Assembly (NCBI RefSeq): GCF_020447305.1 | Contig: NZ_CP095732.1 | Location: forward strand, 2,698,501 to 2,762,500 | DNA: 64,000 nucleotides | Reading direction: 5' to 3' | Source of the DNA: Abyssibius alkaniclasticus | Lineage (GTDB): Bacteria; Pseudomonadota; Alphaproteobacteria; Rhodobacterales; Rhodobacteraceae | Part shown: piece after piece, positions 26,599 to 36,151 of the stretch | Layout: every line of letters starts with the position of its first letter | Position numbering within the stretch: position 1 is the first letter of the stretch | The notes under the pieces: generated by a model | Databases searched by the model: none | Told to the model about the DNA's origin: nothing | Seen by the model: the letters and a program-made list of their open reading frames with translations, nothing else | Position numbers and translations under genes: made by a program

Positions 26599-27891
26599 AT
26601 GACCGACGCCCCACAATACGGCTTTGACACGCTACAAATACACGCCGGTGCCCGCCCCGACCCTGCCACCGGTGCGCGCCAAACGCCCATTTACCAGACA
26701 ACCGCCTATGTGTTTCGCGATGCAGACCACGCGGCGGCCTTGTTCAACCTGCAAGAGGTTGGCTATATCTATTCGCGCCTGACCAACCCGACTGTCAGCG
26801 CCCTGCAAGAGCGCGTTGCAGCATTGGAGGGCGGCATTGGCGCCGTTGGCTGTTCGTCGGGCCATGCGGCCCAGATTATGGCGCTGTTCCCGCTCATGCA
26901 GCCCGGCAGCAATATTGTGGTTTCAACCCGGCTATATGGCGGCACGGTTACGCAGTTCAGCCATACGATCAAACGATTCGGCTGGTCGGCCACCTTTGTC
27001 GATTTTGACGACCCGGCCGCGATTGTCGCCGCAGCCGATGAGAACACCAAGGCGGTATTCTGCGAATCAATCGCCAACCCCGGCGGCTATATCACCGATA
27101 TTCCGGCCGTGGCCAAAGCGGCGGGCGAAATTGGCGTGCCGCTGATTGTCGACAATACCTCGGCCACCCCCTACCTATGCCGCCCGTTCGAGCAGGGCGC
27201 GCATATTGTTGTGCATTCCACCACGAAATACCTGTCGGGCAATGGCACCTCGATGGGCGGTATGGTGGTTGATAGCGGCAAATTCGACTGGTCGGCATCC
27301 AACAAGTTCCCGTCGCTTTCCCAGCCCGAGCCTGCCTATCACGGGCTGAAGTTCCACGAAACATTCGGCCCGATGGCCTATGTCTTTCACGGCATCGCCA
27401 TTGGCCTGCGCGACCTTGGCATGACGATGGCGCCGATGAACGCCTTTCAAACCCTGCTGGGCATTGAAACGCTGAGCCTGCGGATGGAGCGCCATGTGCA
27501 GAATGCCGAAAAGCTGGCCGCCTGGCTGGAGGCCGACCCGCGCGTTGACTATGTCACCTATGCGGGCCTGCCCTCGTCGCCCTATGCGGCGCGGGCCAAG
27601 GCGCTTTACCCCAAAGGGGCGGGTGCGCTGTTCACCTTTGCGGTAAAGGGTGGCTATGAGGCCTGCACCAAGTTGGTCGACGCGGTGAAAATTTTCAGCC
27701 ATGTGGCCAATCTGGGCGATACGCGCAGCCTGATCATCCATTCCGCCTCGACCACGCACCGGCAGCTTACGCCGGAACAGCAGGAAGCGGCGGGCGCGGG
27801 TGCAAATGTTGTGCGCCTGTCCATCGGTATTGAAGACATCAATGACCTGATCGCCGACCTCGATCAGGCGCTGAACGCAGCCACGGCCTGA
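26599..27891 (+). CDS. metY: O-acetylhomoserine (thiol)-lyase / O-acetylhomoserine aminocarboxypropyltransferase
   Basis: This 430-residue fold-type I PLP enzyme has the catalytic lysine at Lys210 in HSTTKYLSGNGTSMGG and the long MetY-type insert KFPSLSQPEPAYHGLKFHETFG that distinguishes it from shorter MetB/MetC proteins. It makes homocysteine directly from O-acetylhomoserine and sulfide (or methionine from methanethiol). GGAG lies a few bases before the ATG. With the MetC-like lyase at 1920-3074 the organism could use both direct sulfhydrylation and transsulfuration. No SAM-II riboswitch is seen upstream. Confidence 0.95.
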   Translation: MTDAPQYGFDTLQIHAGARPDPATGARQTPIYQTTAYVFRDADHAAALFNLQEVGYIYSRLTNPTVSALQERVAALEGGIGAVGCSSGHAAQIMALFPLMQPGSNIVVSTRLYGGTVTQFSHTIKRFGWSATFVDFDDPAAIVAAADENTKAVFCESIANPGGYITDIPAVAKAAGEIGVPLIVDNTSATPYLCRPFEQGAHIVVHSTTKYLSGNGTSMGGMVVDSGKFDWSASNKFPSLSQPEPAYHGLKFHETFGPMAYVFHGIAIGLRDLGMTMAPMNAFQTLLGIETLSLRMERHVQNAEKLAAWLEADPRVDYVTYAGLPSSPYAARAKALYPKGAGALFTFAVKGGYEACTKLVDAVKIFSHVANLGDTRSLIIHSASTTHRQLTPEQQEAAGAGANVVRLSIGIEDINDLIADLDQALNAATA

Positions 27892-27979
27892 TCGGCCTGA
27901 AACTGCCCATGCCCAACTTGCCGCGCTGACATGGCGCGGCAAGAATGCTAGAACGTGCAAGAAACTAGTTTTAGAGCCG

Positions 27980-30037
27980 ATGACAAAACAATCGCCCACC
28001 CTTGCGCTAGACCTGTCTGGCGATGCCGCCTCGCTCCAGCAGCTGGCCTTTGACGGCCACTGGCATGAAATGGCGCGCGCCGGTTTCAACGATAACGGGC
28101 TGGCCGAGAAAATGGCCTTCATGCGGCGGGTTGCCGTGCGGCTCGAAGGGCGGCGTTTTCACAACACCGTCTGGCTGCCCGATGCGCAAATCATTGAACG
28201 CAAACTGAAAATTGCAGCAACCGAGGCCGAGGCCCGCCGTGCCGAAGCCCGCACTGCGCTGGCCACGATCACCACGCATCCTGCCGATGATTTTCTGGTA
28301 GAACTGGGCGCGACGGATGAAAACGGCTTCACCCCCACCTTTGCCGTGCGCAAAACCACGCTTTCCGAGGCGCGGCGTTTTGCCACCAGCCACGGGTTCA
28401 AGGCCGAGCAGTTTTCCATGAATCGCGTGCCCGAAGGCTTTGACGACCGAATCTATTTCAAGGCACCAGCCGACCCGAAAGCCGCCCTTCAAACCGCCGC
28501 CAAGGCCGCAGCCGTGGTTTTGGCGGTTGGTCTTGCGCTTGGCGGCGCCTATTGGGCCGACCCGTTTGGCTGGCGCAGCCCCGCCAGCCCGGATGCGCTG
28601 GCCGATCTGGCCCCCGCACCCGAAGCCCCGGCCCAGGCCGAGGCCGTGCCAGCGGTGGTGGCCGAGCAAACCACTGCGCCAGAGCCGGCCCCCGCGCCCG
28701 AACGCGCCGTGGCAAGCAGCCCCGAGCCCGAAGCGCCCGGCACCGATATTGCCGAGGTCGCGCCGGTTCTGCTGGCCGATCAGGCCGCCCAAACAGATGC
28801 CGGGCCAGTTGAACCGGCGCTTGCAGTTGCCGAAGCACCGGCCACGCCCGCCCTTGACCCGCTCGCCACGCAATCGCAAACCGCCGAATTGCCCCCGGTT
28901 GCCGATATCGCCGATACGGGCGAAGCGCCTGTTGATCTGGCCCAGGCCGATGCCGCACCGCCAGAGCCTGCGCAAGCCGAACTGGTCGCGCGCGCTGAAA
29001 CGCCCGAGGTTGCGCCCCTGGTTGCGCCATCGGATCTGGCCGAGGCAGCGACGGTCGAAAGCCCGGCCCCGGATGAAAGCGCACCGGCAGAAATTGTTGT
29101 TGCGCGCGAAGCCGCGTCGAACATTCTTGATGATCTGGCGGCGGCAACACCCTTGCCAGACCCGGTTGTGCGTGTTCCAGATGCGGCGCAGCCAGCGCCA
29201 GCAGAAGGTGCCGCAGCAGCCGAGCTTGCCGCGCAAGAGCAGAATTATGAGATTATCTCGGGCTTGCCTGACTTCGCGCTTTTGCTGCGCTCGGGTGCCA
29301 CAGCCCCAACCCCGATAGAAATAGGCACGATTGAAACCATAATTGCAGCCAGCGTTGCGGCAGATGCCGGGCCCCGATCGGAACCGCAGCCCGAGGATGT
29401 TGCGGTTGTCACGGGCCGTCCGGCCTTCATTCCACTGCTGCGCGCGCGCCCGGCGCCCGAGGCGGCCGATGATACAGAAACCGCCGAGGGTGCCGAGGCA
29501 GAGACGGAAACAGCAGCGGTTGCTGAGGATGGCGCAGCTTCGCCCGCCTCGCCCATCGCGCTTGAAGAGGCCCAGCGCCTGCGCCCGGCGCGCCGCCCCG
29601 AAGCCTTCGCGCTGGCCGCCGTTGCCACCGATGACATTATTTCGGGGGCCGCCCCGCGCACCGCCAGCCGCGCATCGCATCGCAGCGCCGATTTTGCGGC
29701 CCGCATTGCCCCGCTGGTGAACGCGCGGGCGACATCGGCAACAACATCAAGCCCGGCCATTCCGGCCGAGCCGCAAAGCGTTGCCTTGCCAACCCGCGCC
29801 TCGGTGGCCCGCGCGGCGACAATTGAAAATGCCATCAACCTGCGCGAGGTCGCGTTGATCGGCATTTATGGCACGGCCGATTCCCGCCGCGCGCTCGTGC
29901 GCCTTGCTTCGGGCCGTTATATCCGGTTGACGCTGGGGGAAAGTTTTTCGGGCGGGTGGCGGATTATTGCGATGGATGACATCTCGATCCGCGTGCAAAA
30001 AGGCAGCCGCACCGAAATTCTGCGCATCAGCGGCTAG
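27980..30037 (+). CDS. bitopic membrane protein with long Ala/Pro/Glu-rich region and PilP/GspC-like C-terminus
   Basis: The 685-residue product has a cytoplasmic N-terminal part (1-165) with charged helices ([20 protein letters not shown]). A single transmembrane helix follows near 168-186, then about 420 residues of Ala/Pro/Glu-rich sequence expected to be disordered in the periplasm. A compact final domain (about 615-685: NLREVALIGIYGT, SGRYIRLTLGESFSGGWRI, DDISIRVQKGSRTEILRI) resembles the PilP/GspC beta domain that docks to secretins. No pilus or type II secretion gene is nearby. Relatives are often left hypothetical. The repeated composition causes long false ORFs on the other strand. 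Confidence 0.65.
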   Translation: MTKQSPTLALDLSGDAASLQQLAFDGHWHEMARAGFNDNGLAEKMAFMRRVAVRLEGRRFHNTVWLPDAQIIERKLKIAATEAEARRAEARTALATITTHPADDFLVELGATDENGFTPTFAVRKTTLSEARRFATSHGFKAEQFSMNRVPEGFDDRIYFKAPADPKAALQTAAKAAAVVLAVGLALGGAYWADPFGWRSPASPDALADLAPAPEAPAQAEAVPAVVAEQTTAPEPAPAPERAVASSPEPEAPGTDIAEVAPVLLADQAAQTDAGPVEPALAVAEAPATPALDPLATQSQTAELPPVADIADTGEAPVDLAQADAAPPEPAQAELVARAETPEVAPLVAPSDLAEAATVESPAPDESAPAEIVVAREAASNILDDLAAATPLPDPVVRVPDAAQPAPAEGAAAAELAAQEQNYEIISGLPDFALLLRSGATAPTPIEIGTIETIIAASVAADAGPRSEPQPEDVAVVTGRPAFIPLLRARPAPEAADDTETAEGAEAETETAAVAEDGAASPASPIALEEAQRLRPARRPEAFALAAVATDDIISGAAPRTASRASHRSADFAARIAPLVNARATSATTSSPAIPAEPQSVALPTRASVARAATIENAINLREVALIGIYGTADSRRALVRLASGRYIRLTLGESFSGGWRIIAMDDISIRVQKGSRTEILRISG

Positions 30038-30113
30038 CTGAATTTGCACCAGTTCCCGGCCGCGTTGCTGCTTGTTGCTCCACAGGGCGAATGCGGGGCA
30101 GCGCCTGATGCGG

Positions 30114-31508
30114 TTAAAGCAAAACCAGCCCCGCAAGCCCCAAAAAGGCAAAAAAACCAACCACATCGGTGACTGTGGTTACAAATGTGCCCGAGGCAAG
30201 CGCCGGGTCGGCCCCCACCTTTTCAAGGCTGATGGGAATGAGAATGCCCGCAAGCCCGGCCACCAGCATGTTCACAACGGTCGCGGCGGCAATCACCACG
30301 CCCAGCAGGGCCACATCAAACCACAGCCAGCTGACAACACCGATAACCACCGCGAAAACCAGCCCGTTGCCAAGGCCGACCAGCGCCTCGCGCCGCACGA
30401 TGCGCATGGCGTTGGACGATGTCAGGTCGCGCGTGGCCAGCGCCCGCACGGCCACTGTCAGGGTTTGGGTGCCGGCATTGCCGCCCATGCTGGCGACAAT
30501 CGGCATCAGCACCGCCAGCGCGACCAGCGTTTGAATCGTGTCCTCGAACAGCCCGATCACCAATGATGCCAGAATGGCCGTCGCCAGATTCACCGCCAGC
30601 CACGGAAAGCGCAGCCGCGCGGTTTGCAGCACGGAATCCGAAAGCTCCTCATCGCCGATACCGGCGAGCAGCTTCATATCCTCCTCGGCCTCATCCTCCA
30701 GAACCTCCATCGCGTCATCAATTGTGATGACCCCGACAAGGCGGCCATCCCCATCCACCACGGGGGCCGAAACCATATGATACTGGTTGAACGCATAGGC
30801 CACGTCCTCCTGCTCCTGATCAACAGGAATGGTGCGGAAATCCTCGCTCATCAGGTCTGTCAGCTTGGTGGCGCGCGGCGCGGCCATGATTTTTGACAGG
30901 CGCACCGTGCCCAAAGGGTGCTGGCGCGGGTCGACAATGAACACATCGTAAAAACTTTCGGGCAGGTCATCGCTGGCGCGCATAAAGTCGATGATATCGC
31001 CGACATTCCAGTGTTCAGGGGCCGAAACCAGCTCGCGCTGCATCAGACGACCGGCGGTATATTCATCGAACTGCAACGACATTTTGACAGCGGCGCGGTC
31101 GGCATCTTCCAGCGCGTGCAGCAGTTTTTCCTGCTGCGGCTCGTCCAGGTCTCCTACCAGATAGACCATGTCATCGGTTTCAAGCTCGCGCACGGCTTCG
31201 GCAAGAACATGGTCAGGCAGGTCGCGCAAAATCTCGTCGCGCACGCCTTCCTCAAGCTCGGACAGCACCTCGCCATCCAGCTCGATGCCCCACAGATCAA
31301 TCAGCGCGGCGCGTTCCGAACGGCTGATCTGCTCCAGAATATCGGCGATATCGGCCACATGCAGCGGCTCGAGCAGGGCAATCAGCTGGTTCTGGTCTTG
31401 CGCCTCGACCGCCTGCAAGATTGTCTCGACAATGTCCTGATCAAGCGCATAAGCGTCTTCATCCTCGGCCAGCGCGTCTACGGGGTCAAAATCCTGTTCG
31501 TCGCTCAT
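30114..31508 (-). CDS. mgtE: magnesium transporter MgtE
   Basis: This 464-residue MgtE has the N-terminal superhelical domain (to about residue 130), a CBS pair (LMSEDFRTIPVDQEQEDVAYAFNQYHMVSAPVVDGDGRLVGV) and a five-helix membrane domain containing PIVASMGGNAGTQTLTV, the conserved ion-path motif. It is a gated Mg2+ channel of the inner membrane, with the CBS domains sensing cytoplasmic Mg2+. The ATG at 31508 follows AAGGAG. A TM-free extension to 31568 is unlikely. It is divergent from the nucleobase permease. Confidence 0.96.
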   Translation of the reverse strand: MSDEQDFDPVDALAEDEDAYALDQDIVETILQAVEAQDQNQLIALLEPLHVADIADILEQISRSERAALIDLWGIELDGEVLSELEEGVRDEILRDLPDHVLAEAVRELETDDMVYLVGDLDEPQQEKLLHALEDADRAAVKMSLQFDEYTAGRLMQRELVSAPEHWNVGDIIDFMRASDDLPESFYDVFIVDPRQHPLGTVRLSKIMAAPRATKLTDLMSEDFRTIPVDQEQEDVAYAFNQYHMVSAPVVDGDGRLVGVITIDDAMEVLEDEAEEDMKLLAGIGDEELSDSVLQTARLRFPWLAVNLATAILASLVIGLFEDTIQTLVALAVLMPIVASMGGNAGTQTLTVAVRALATRDLTSSNAMRIVRREALVGLGNGLVFAVVIGVVSWLWFDVALLGVVIAAATVVNMLVAGLAGILIPISLEKVGADPALASGTFVTTVTDVVGFFAFLGLAGLVLL

Positions 31509-31615
31509 CGCAGGCTCCTTTGTGGCTGGTCCGTTGCGCAACATAGAAGCTCGCCAAAGCCGGCACAAGCTGACGCGCGCGAAAACCCGGAACCGCGCGC
31601 AACGCTTCGCCGATT

Positions 31616-31639
31616 ATTTACTTTCCTTTGAAAGTGAAT
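31616..31639. promoter_or_regulatory. inverted repeat between mgtE and the nucleobase permease
   Basis: ATTTACTTTC (31616-31625) faces GAAAGTGAAT (31630-31639) across CTTT, with nine of ten positions complementary. It lies in a 245-nt AT-rich divergent gap and is a candidate operator for the permease or mgtE. No purine riboswitch pattern was recognised in the gap. Confidence 0.4.
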
Positions 31640-31753
31640 TCTATTCTTATGAAGTTGCTTGATGAGATTTTTGCAGGAACTATGCCATCATTCTCAAGCC
31701 GGACTACTAAATGTTGGCCATTCTGCGCAACGACGCACAACAGTGAGGGACAT

Positions 31754-33142
31754 ATGACAGAAATTACACGAGACATGTATCGCGACCCGAACTCGATGCC
31801 ACCCCTGGCACAGGCGGTGCCATTGGGCATTCAGCATGTGCTGGCCATGTTTGCTTCCAACGTGACGCCCGCGATCATCGTGGCGGGTGCGGCGGGCATT
31901 GGCTTTGGCTCGGGCGACCTTTCCAACATGATTTACATGATTCAAATGGCCATGCTGTTTGCAGGTATAGCCACCTTGTTTCAAACCATCGGCATGGGGC
32001 CGGTTGGCGCGCGCCTGCCCATTGTGCAGGGCACCAGCTTTGCCTTTGTGCCGATCATGATCCCGGCAGTGGCCGGTGCCGGCGTTGGCGGCATGGCCGG
32101 TCTGATGACCGGCGTAATGATCGGCGGCGTTTTTCACTTCTGCCTCGGCACCTTCATTGGCAAATTGCGCTTTGCCCTGCCACCGCTTGTGACCGGGCTG
32201 ATCGTGACCATGATCGGCCTCGCGCTGATCAAGGTTGGCGTGCAATATGCCGCCGGTGGCGTGCCTGCCTATGATGCGGCAACCGCGGCAATGGCCAGCG
32301 CCAAGGCCGGGGGCACGGCGCTTGATACGTCAACCCTGAAATTCGGCAGCCTGGCCATGTGGTTCCCCGCCTTCGTGGTGATCGCGGTAACGCTTGTTCT
32401 GAAGTTTTTCACCAAGGGGATGCTTTCAGTCGCCGGGGTGCTTGTGGGCCTGATCGCGGGTTATATTGTTGCGCTGCTCATGGGGCAGGTCAGCTTTGGC
32501 AATATCGGCAATGCCGCCTGGCTGACCGTGCCCTCGCCCTTCAAATGGGGGTTCGAGTTGAACTGGGCCATCATCATCGGCATGTGCCTCATGGCCATCA
32601 TTTCGGCGATTGAAACGGTCGGCGATGTATCCGGCATTACCAAAGGCGGGGCCGGGCGTGAAGCGACCGACAAGGAAATCGCCGGGGCAACCTATGCCGA
32701 CGGGCTTGGCACGGCGGTGGCGGGTGTCTTCGGCTCGCTGCCCAATACCAGCTTCAGCCAGAATGTCGGCCTTGTTGCAATGACCGGGGTGATGAGCCGC
32801 CATGTCGTGACCATCGGCGCGCTGTTCCTGATTGCCGCGGGTCTTGTGCCCAAGGTCGGTGCCGCCATCTCGACCATGCCGATCAACGTGCTGGGCGGCG
32901 GTGTCATCGTCATGTTCGGCATGGTGGTTGCTGCCGGCATTTCCATGCTGTCAGACGTGAACTGGAACCGCCGCAACATGGTGATTTTCGCAACTGCAAT
33001 TTCGGTGAGTTTTGGCCTGCAACTGGTGCCCGAGGCACTGCTGCATATGGGCAAGACCATGCAGATTCTGCTGACCAGCGGGCTGCTGCCGGCCGCAATC
33101 ATCGCAGTCGTGCTTAATCTGGTCATTCCGGAAGAAGACTGA
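31754..33142 (+). CDS. uracil/xanthine:cation symporter (NCS2 family)
   Basis: This 462-residue polytopic protein of the nucleobase-ascorbate transporter family has the QTIGMGPVGARLPIVQGTSFAF block (family QH-like motif region), the ISAIETVGDVSG helix with its substrate-contacting Glu, and GSLPNTSFSQNVGLVAMTGV, the family signature. The chosen ATG (31754) follows GTGAGGGA. An in-frame start at 31628 would add a non-membrane leader. Substrate could be uracil, xanthine or urate. It is convergent with the base/nucleoside salvage genes and logically supplies them. Confidence 0.93.
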   Translation: MTEITRDMYRDPNSMPPLAQAVPLGIQHVLAMFASNVTPAIIVAGAAGIGFGSGDLSNMIYMIQMAMLFAGIATLFQTIGMGPVGARLPIVQGTSFAFVPIMIPAVAGAGVGGMAGLMTGVMIGGVFHFCLGTFIGKLRFALPPLVTGLIVTMIGLALIKVGVQYAAGGVPAYDAATAAMASAKAGGTALDTSTLKFGSLAMWFPAFVVIAVTLVLKFFTKGMLSVAGVLVGLIAGYIVALLMGQVSFGNIGNAAWLTVPSPFKWGFELNWAIIIGMCLMAIISAIETVGDVSGITKGGAGREATDKEIAGATYADGLGTAVAGVFGSLPNTSFSQNVGLVAMTGVMSRHVVTIGALFLIAAGLVPKVGAAISTMPINVLGGGVIVMFGMVVAAGISMLSDVNWNRRNMVIFATAISVSFGLQLVPEALLHMGKTMQILLTSGLLPAAIIAVVLNLVIPEED

Positions 33143-33148
33143 AATCCG

Positions 33149-33172
33149 GGGGCTGCGCTGCGGCGCGGCCCC
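33149..33172. terminator. bidirectional GC hairpin between convergent genes
   Basis: GGGGCTGCGC pairs with GCGCGGCCCC over a four-base loop (one G-T pair) between the permease stop and the deaminase stop. It has no T-run. A near-identical hairpin lies at 51744-51765. Confidence 0.45.
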
Positions 33173-34506
33173 TAAACCAGCCCTGCGGCAAGCTGATTTT
33201 GCCGGGCAATCAGGCGACGGGTATCGAGCCGCGCCAGCACACCCCCCTCCACCACAATTTGCCCTTCGACCAACAGGTCGCGCACGCCTTTGGGCGGGCA
33301 CAGGATGAGCGCGGCAACCGCATCCCACGCGCCTGCCGCGCCCAAATGCTGGCTGTCCCAAATGGCGATATCGCCGCGCTTGCCAATTTCAAGGCTGCCT
33401 AGGTCGGGGCGGCCCAGCACCCTGGCCCCGCCCAGCGTGGCAATTTCCAGCACCTCGCGGGCCGAAATGGCATCGGCGCCATTCTGAACGCGTTGCAACA
33501 GCAGCGCCTGACGCGCCTCGCTTAACACATCACCGGCATCATTGCTGGCCGAACCATCAACCCCCAGCCCCACATTCACCCCCGCATCGCGCATGGCGCG
33601 CACGGGCGCAATGCCCGAACCAAGCCGGCAATTGGAACAGGGGCAATGCGCCACGCCGGTGCCTGTGCGCGCAAAAAGGTCAATCTCGCTTATATCCAGC
33701 TTAACGCAATGCGCGTGCCACACATCACTGCCGGTCCAGCCCAGATCCTCGGCATATTGACCGGGGCGGCAGCCGAATTTCTCCAGCGAATAGGCAATGT
33801 CTTCGTCATTCTCGGCCAGATGCGTGTGCAGCATCACGCCCTTGTCACGCGCCAGAAGTGCTGCATCGCGCATCAATTCGCGACTAACGGAAAAGGGCGA
33901 ACAGGGCGCAAGGCCAATGCGCAGCATCGCGCCATCGGCGGCATTGTGATAGGTGTCAACCAGCCGGATACTGTCCGTCAGAATCGCCGCCTCATCCTCG
34001 ACCAGACTGTCGGGCGGCAGGCCGCCATCGCTTTCGCCAATGCTCATCGCACCGCGCGTGGCGTGCAGGCGCAGCCCGATGCTTTGCGCCGCCACGATCG
34101 TATCATCCAGCCGTGACCCGTTGGGGAACAGATACAAATGGTCGGATGTCAGCGTGCAGCCCGAAAGCGCCAGTTCCGCCAAACCAACTTGGGCCGATAC
34201 CAGCATATGCTCCGGCCCCATGCGCGCCCAGATCGGGTAAAGCGTTTGCAGCCAGCCAAACAGCAGCGCATCCTGCCCGCCGGGCACGGCGCGGGTCATG
34301 GTTTGATACAGGTGGTGGTGGGTGTTCACCAACCCCGGCGTGACCACGCAGCCGCGCGCATCAATCACCCTATCGGCCAGATAGGGGCCATCGCCAATGG
34401 CGGCAATCACCCCATCTTCAACCAGCACCGAAGCCCCGGCCAATTCGCGCCGCTTTGCATCCATCGTCACAACAATATCGGCATTGCGGATGAGCGTGCT
34501 GGCCAT
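33172..34506 (-). CDS. 8-oxoguanine deaminase-like amidohydrolase
   Basis: This 444-residue TIM-barrel amidohydrolase of the TrzN/AtzB/8-oxoguanine deaminase group has the metal ligands TPGLVNTHHHLYQTM (HxH), HTHLAEND, WHAHCVKL and GLGVDGSASNDAGDV. The pattern VNTHHHLYQ together with GSASND is typical of the 8-oxoguanine/isocytosine-type deaminases. It would deaminate an oxidised or normal purine base to feed urate/xanthine. It is the last gene of the minus-strand salvage run, 9 nt after upp. AtzB-like or guanine deaminase activity is an alternative. Confidence 0.82.
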   Translation of the reverse strand: MASTLIRNADIVVTMDAKRRELAGASVLVEDGVIAAIGDGPYLADRVIDARGCVVTPGLVNTHHHLYQTMTRAVPGGQDALLFGWLQTLYPIWARMGPEHMLVSAQVGLAELALSGCTLTSDHLYLFPNGSRLDDTIVAAQSIGLRLHATRGAMSIGESDGGLPPDSLVEDEAAILTDSIRLVDTYHNAADGAMLRIGLAPCSPFSVSRELMRDAALLARDKGVMLHTHLAENDEDIAYSLEKFGCRPGQYAEDLGWTGSDVWHAHCVKLDISEIDLFARTGTGVAHCPCSNCRLGSGIAPVRAMRDAGVNVGLGVDGSASNDAGDVLSEARQALLLQRVQNGADAISAREVLEIATLGGARVLGRPDLGSLEIGKRGDIAIWDSQHLGAAGAWDAVAALILCPPKGVRDLLVEGQIVVEGGVLARLDTRRLIARQNQLAAGLV

Positions 34507-34515
34507 GATCTGCCC

Positions 34516-35163
34516 CTATTTCGTGCCGAACATCCGATCGCCCGCATCGCCAAGCCCGGGCAGGATATAGCCGATTTCGGAAAGCTGGCGGTCGACCGCG
34601 GCGGTAATGATCGGCACATCGGGATGCGCCTCTTTCATCCGCTTAATGCCTTCGGGGGCGGCCAGAAGGCACAAAAACCGGATATCTTTAGCCCCGGCTT
34701 TCTTGAGCAGGTCAATTGCTGCAACCGAGGAGTTGCCGGTGGCGAGCATCGGGTCAACAGCGATCACAACGCGCTGTTCCAGCTCTTTTGGCACCTTGAA
34801 GTAATACTGCACCGGTTGCAGGGTTTCCTCGTCGCGGTAAAGCCCGACAAAGCCAACGCGGGCCGAAGGGATAAGCTCCAGAACCCCATCAAGCAACCCG
34901 TTGCCCGCCCGCAAAATAGAGATCAGCGCGAGCTTCTTGCCCTTCAGAATCGGCGCTTCCATCTCTTCCAGCGGTGTGTCGATATCGGTTGTGGTCATCG
35001 GCAGGTTGCGGGTGACTTCATAGCCGATCAGCAGGCTGATCTCACGCAGAAGCTGGCGGAATTTGGCGGTGGATGTGCCGCGCTCACGCATTTTGGTCAG
35101 CTTGTGCTGCACCAGCGGGTGTTTGACGACTGTCAAATGTTGGGTGGTCAGATGCTCAGTCAT
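34516..35163 (-). CDS. upp: uracil phosphoribosyltransferase
   Basis: This 215-residue enzyme converts uracil and PRPP to [24 protein letters not shown] is the PRPP loop, [11 protein letters not shown] the flexible arm and the C-terminus [18 protein letters not shown] is the uracil-binding end. The ATG at 35163 overlaps the add stop by 8 nt. The longer frame from 35235 is inside add. It completes pyrimidine salvage after cdd and deoA release uracil. Confidence 0.97.
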   Translation of the reverse strand: MTEHLTTQHLTVVKHPLVQHKLTKMRERGTSTAKFRQLLREISLLIGYEVTRNLPMTTTDIDTPLEEMEAPILKGKKLALISILRAGNGLLDGVLELIPSARVGFVGLYRDEETLQPVQYYFKVPKELEQRVVIAVDPMLATGNSSVAAIDLLKKAGAKDIRFLCLLAAPEGIKRMKEAHPDVPIITAAVDRQLSEIGYILPGLGDAGDRMFGTK

Positions 35164-36151
35164 TGGCGCTCTCCTCGAATTGGGCTGCAATGCGGGCGCG
35201 GGTCGCCTCGTCACAAAAGGCTGCTGCCATCGCATCGAGGTTTATCGCACGAAAATCGGCCTCTCCCCAGCCGAAAGTGGCGTTCAGCCCGGCATATTCG
35301 CGGCTCATATCGGTATCAAAATAGGGCGGATCATCGGTGGAGATGCTGATCGAAATGCCCGCATCGCGCAGCTTGTTGATAGAGTGGTCGGCCAATGCCG
35401 GAAACACGGAAAGCGAGATGTTGGAGCCGGGATTCACCTCCAGATGCACGCCTTCGCCCGCCAGCCGCTTCATCAGGTCGGCATCTTCAACCGCGCGCAC
35501 ACCGTGGCCGATGCGGCTGACTTTCAGGTCGCGCAAGGTCTGCACCACGCTTTCAGCCCCGCGCACCTCGCCGGCATGGCTGGTCAGGCCAAGGCCGGCT
35601 TCGGCGGCACAGGCGAAGGCCCAGGCAAAATCGCCGACATCGCCAAAATTCTCATCACCACCCATGCCAAAGCCGGTCAGCATGTGGCTGGCAGTGTCGG
35701 CCGACATCCGCGCGGTCTTGCGGGCGTTTTCAGCCCCGAAATGGCGCACAACGGTGGAAATGAAGCGCGATGTAATGCCCAACTTCGCCTCCTGCCGCGC
35801 CGCTGCCTCGCACATCGCCGCCAGATATTCACGCCATTTCACCAGATCGCCGCCACAAAAATCCGGCGCCAAAAAAATTTCGGTATAGATCACGCCATGC
35901 TTGGCGCTTTCGGCCAGCACGGCTTCGGTGAGACGTGCAAAATCATCGGGGGTTTGCAGCACCGAACAGGCGGCCTCGTAAACCGCCAGAAAATTGACGA
36001 AACCGTGCCATTCATAATTGCCGTCACCCCCGAAAATGCCGCCGAGATCGACCTTCTTTTCATGCGCCAACTGGCGGATAAAGGCGGGCGGCGCCGCCCC
36101 TTCAAGGTGCAAATGCAGCTCTGTCTTGGGGGTCGCGGTAAAATCTCTCAC
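35156..36151 (-). CDS. add: adenosine deaminase
   Basis: This 331-residue zinc amidohydrolase has the metal ligands [11 protein letters not shown] (HxH), [12 protein letters not shown] with the catalytic Glu, GHGVRAVED and the terminal STDDPPYF Asp pair. It converts adenosine or deoxyadenosine to (deoxy)inosine. It overlaps deoB by 4 nt upstream and upp by 8 nt downstream. Some family members (Ade, adenine deaminase) share these motifs, but context favours nucleosides. Confidence 0.92.
   Translation of the reverse strand: MRDFTATPKTELHLHLEGAAPPAFIRQLAHEKKVDLGGIFGGDGNYEWHGFVNFLAVYEAACSVLQTPDDFARLTEAVLAESAKHGVIYTEIFLAPDFCGGDLVKWREYLAAMCEAAARQEAKLGITSRFISTVVRHFGAENARKTARMSADTASHMLTGFGMGGDENFGDVGDFAWAFACAAEAGLGLTSHAGEVRGAESVVQTLRDLKVSRIGHGVRAVEDADLMKRLAGEGVHLEVNPGSNISLSVFPALADHSINKLRDAGISISISTDDPPYFDTDMSREYAGLNATFGWGEADFRAINLDAMAAAFCDEATRARIAAQFEESAND

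Noticed and set aside
25876-26599. SAM-II or SAM/SAH riboswitch before metY
   Set aside because: The structures found (GGAAGCAGG hairpin and terminator) do not match the motifs of those riboswitches as I know them.
28007-29680. 557-codon minus-strand open frame
   Set aside because: It arises from the Ala/Pro/Glu-rich coding of the opposite strand and looks like low-complexity Gly/Arg sequence.
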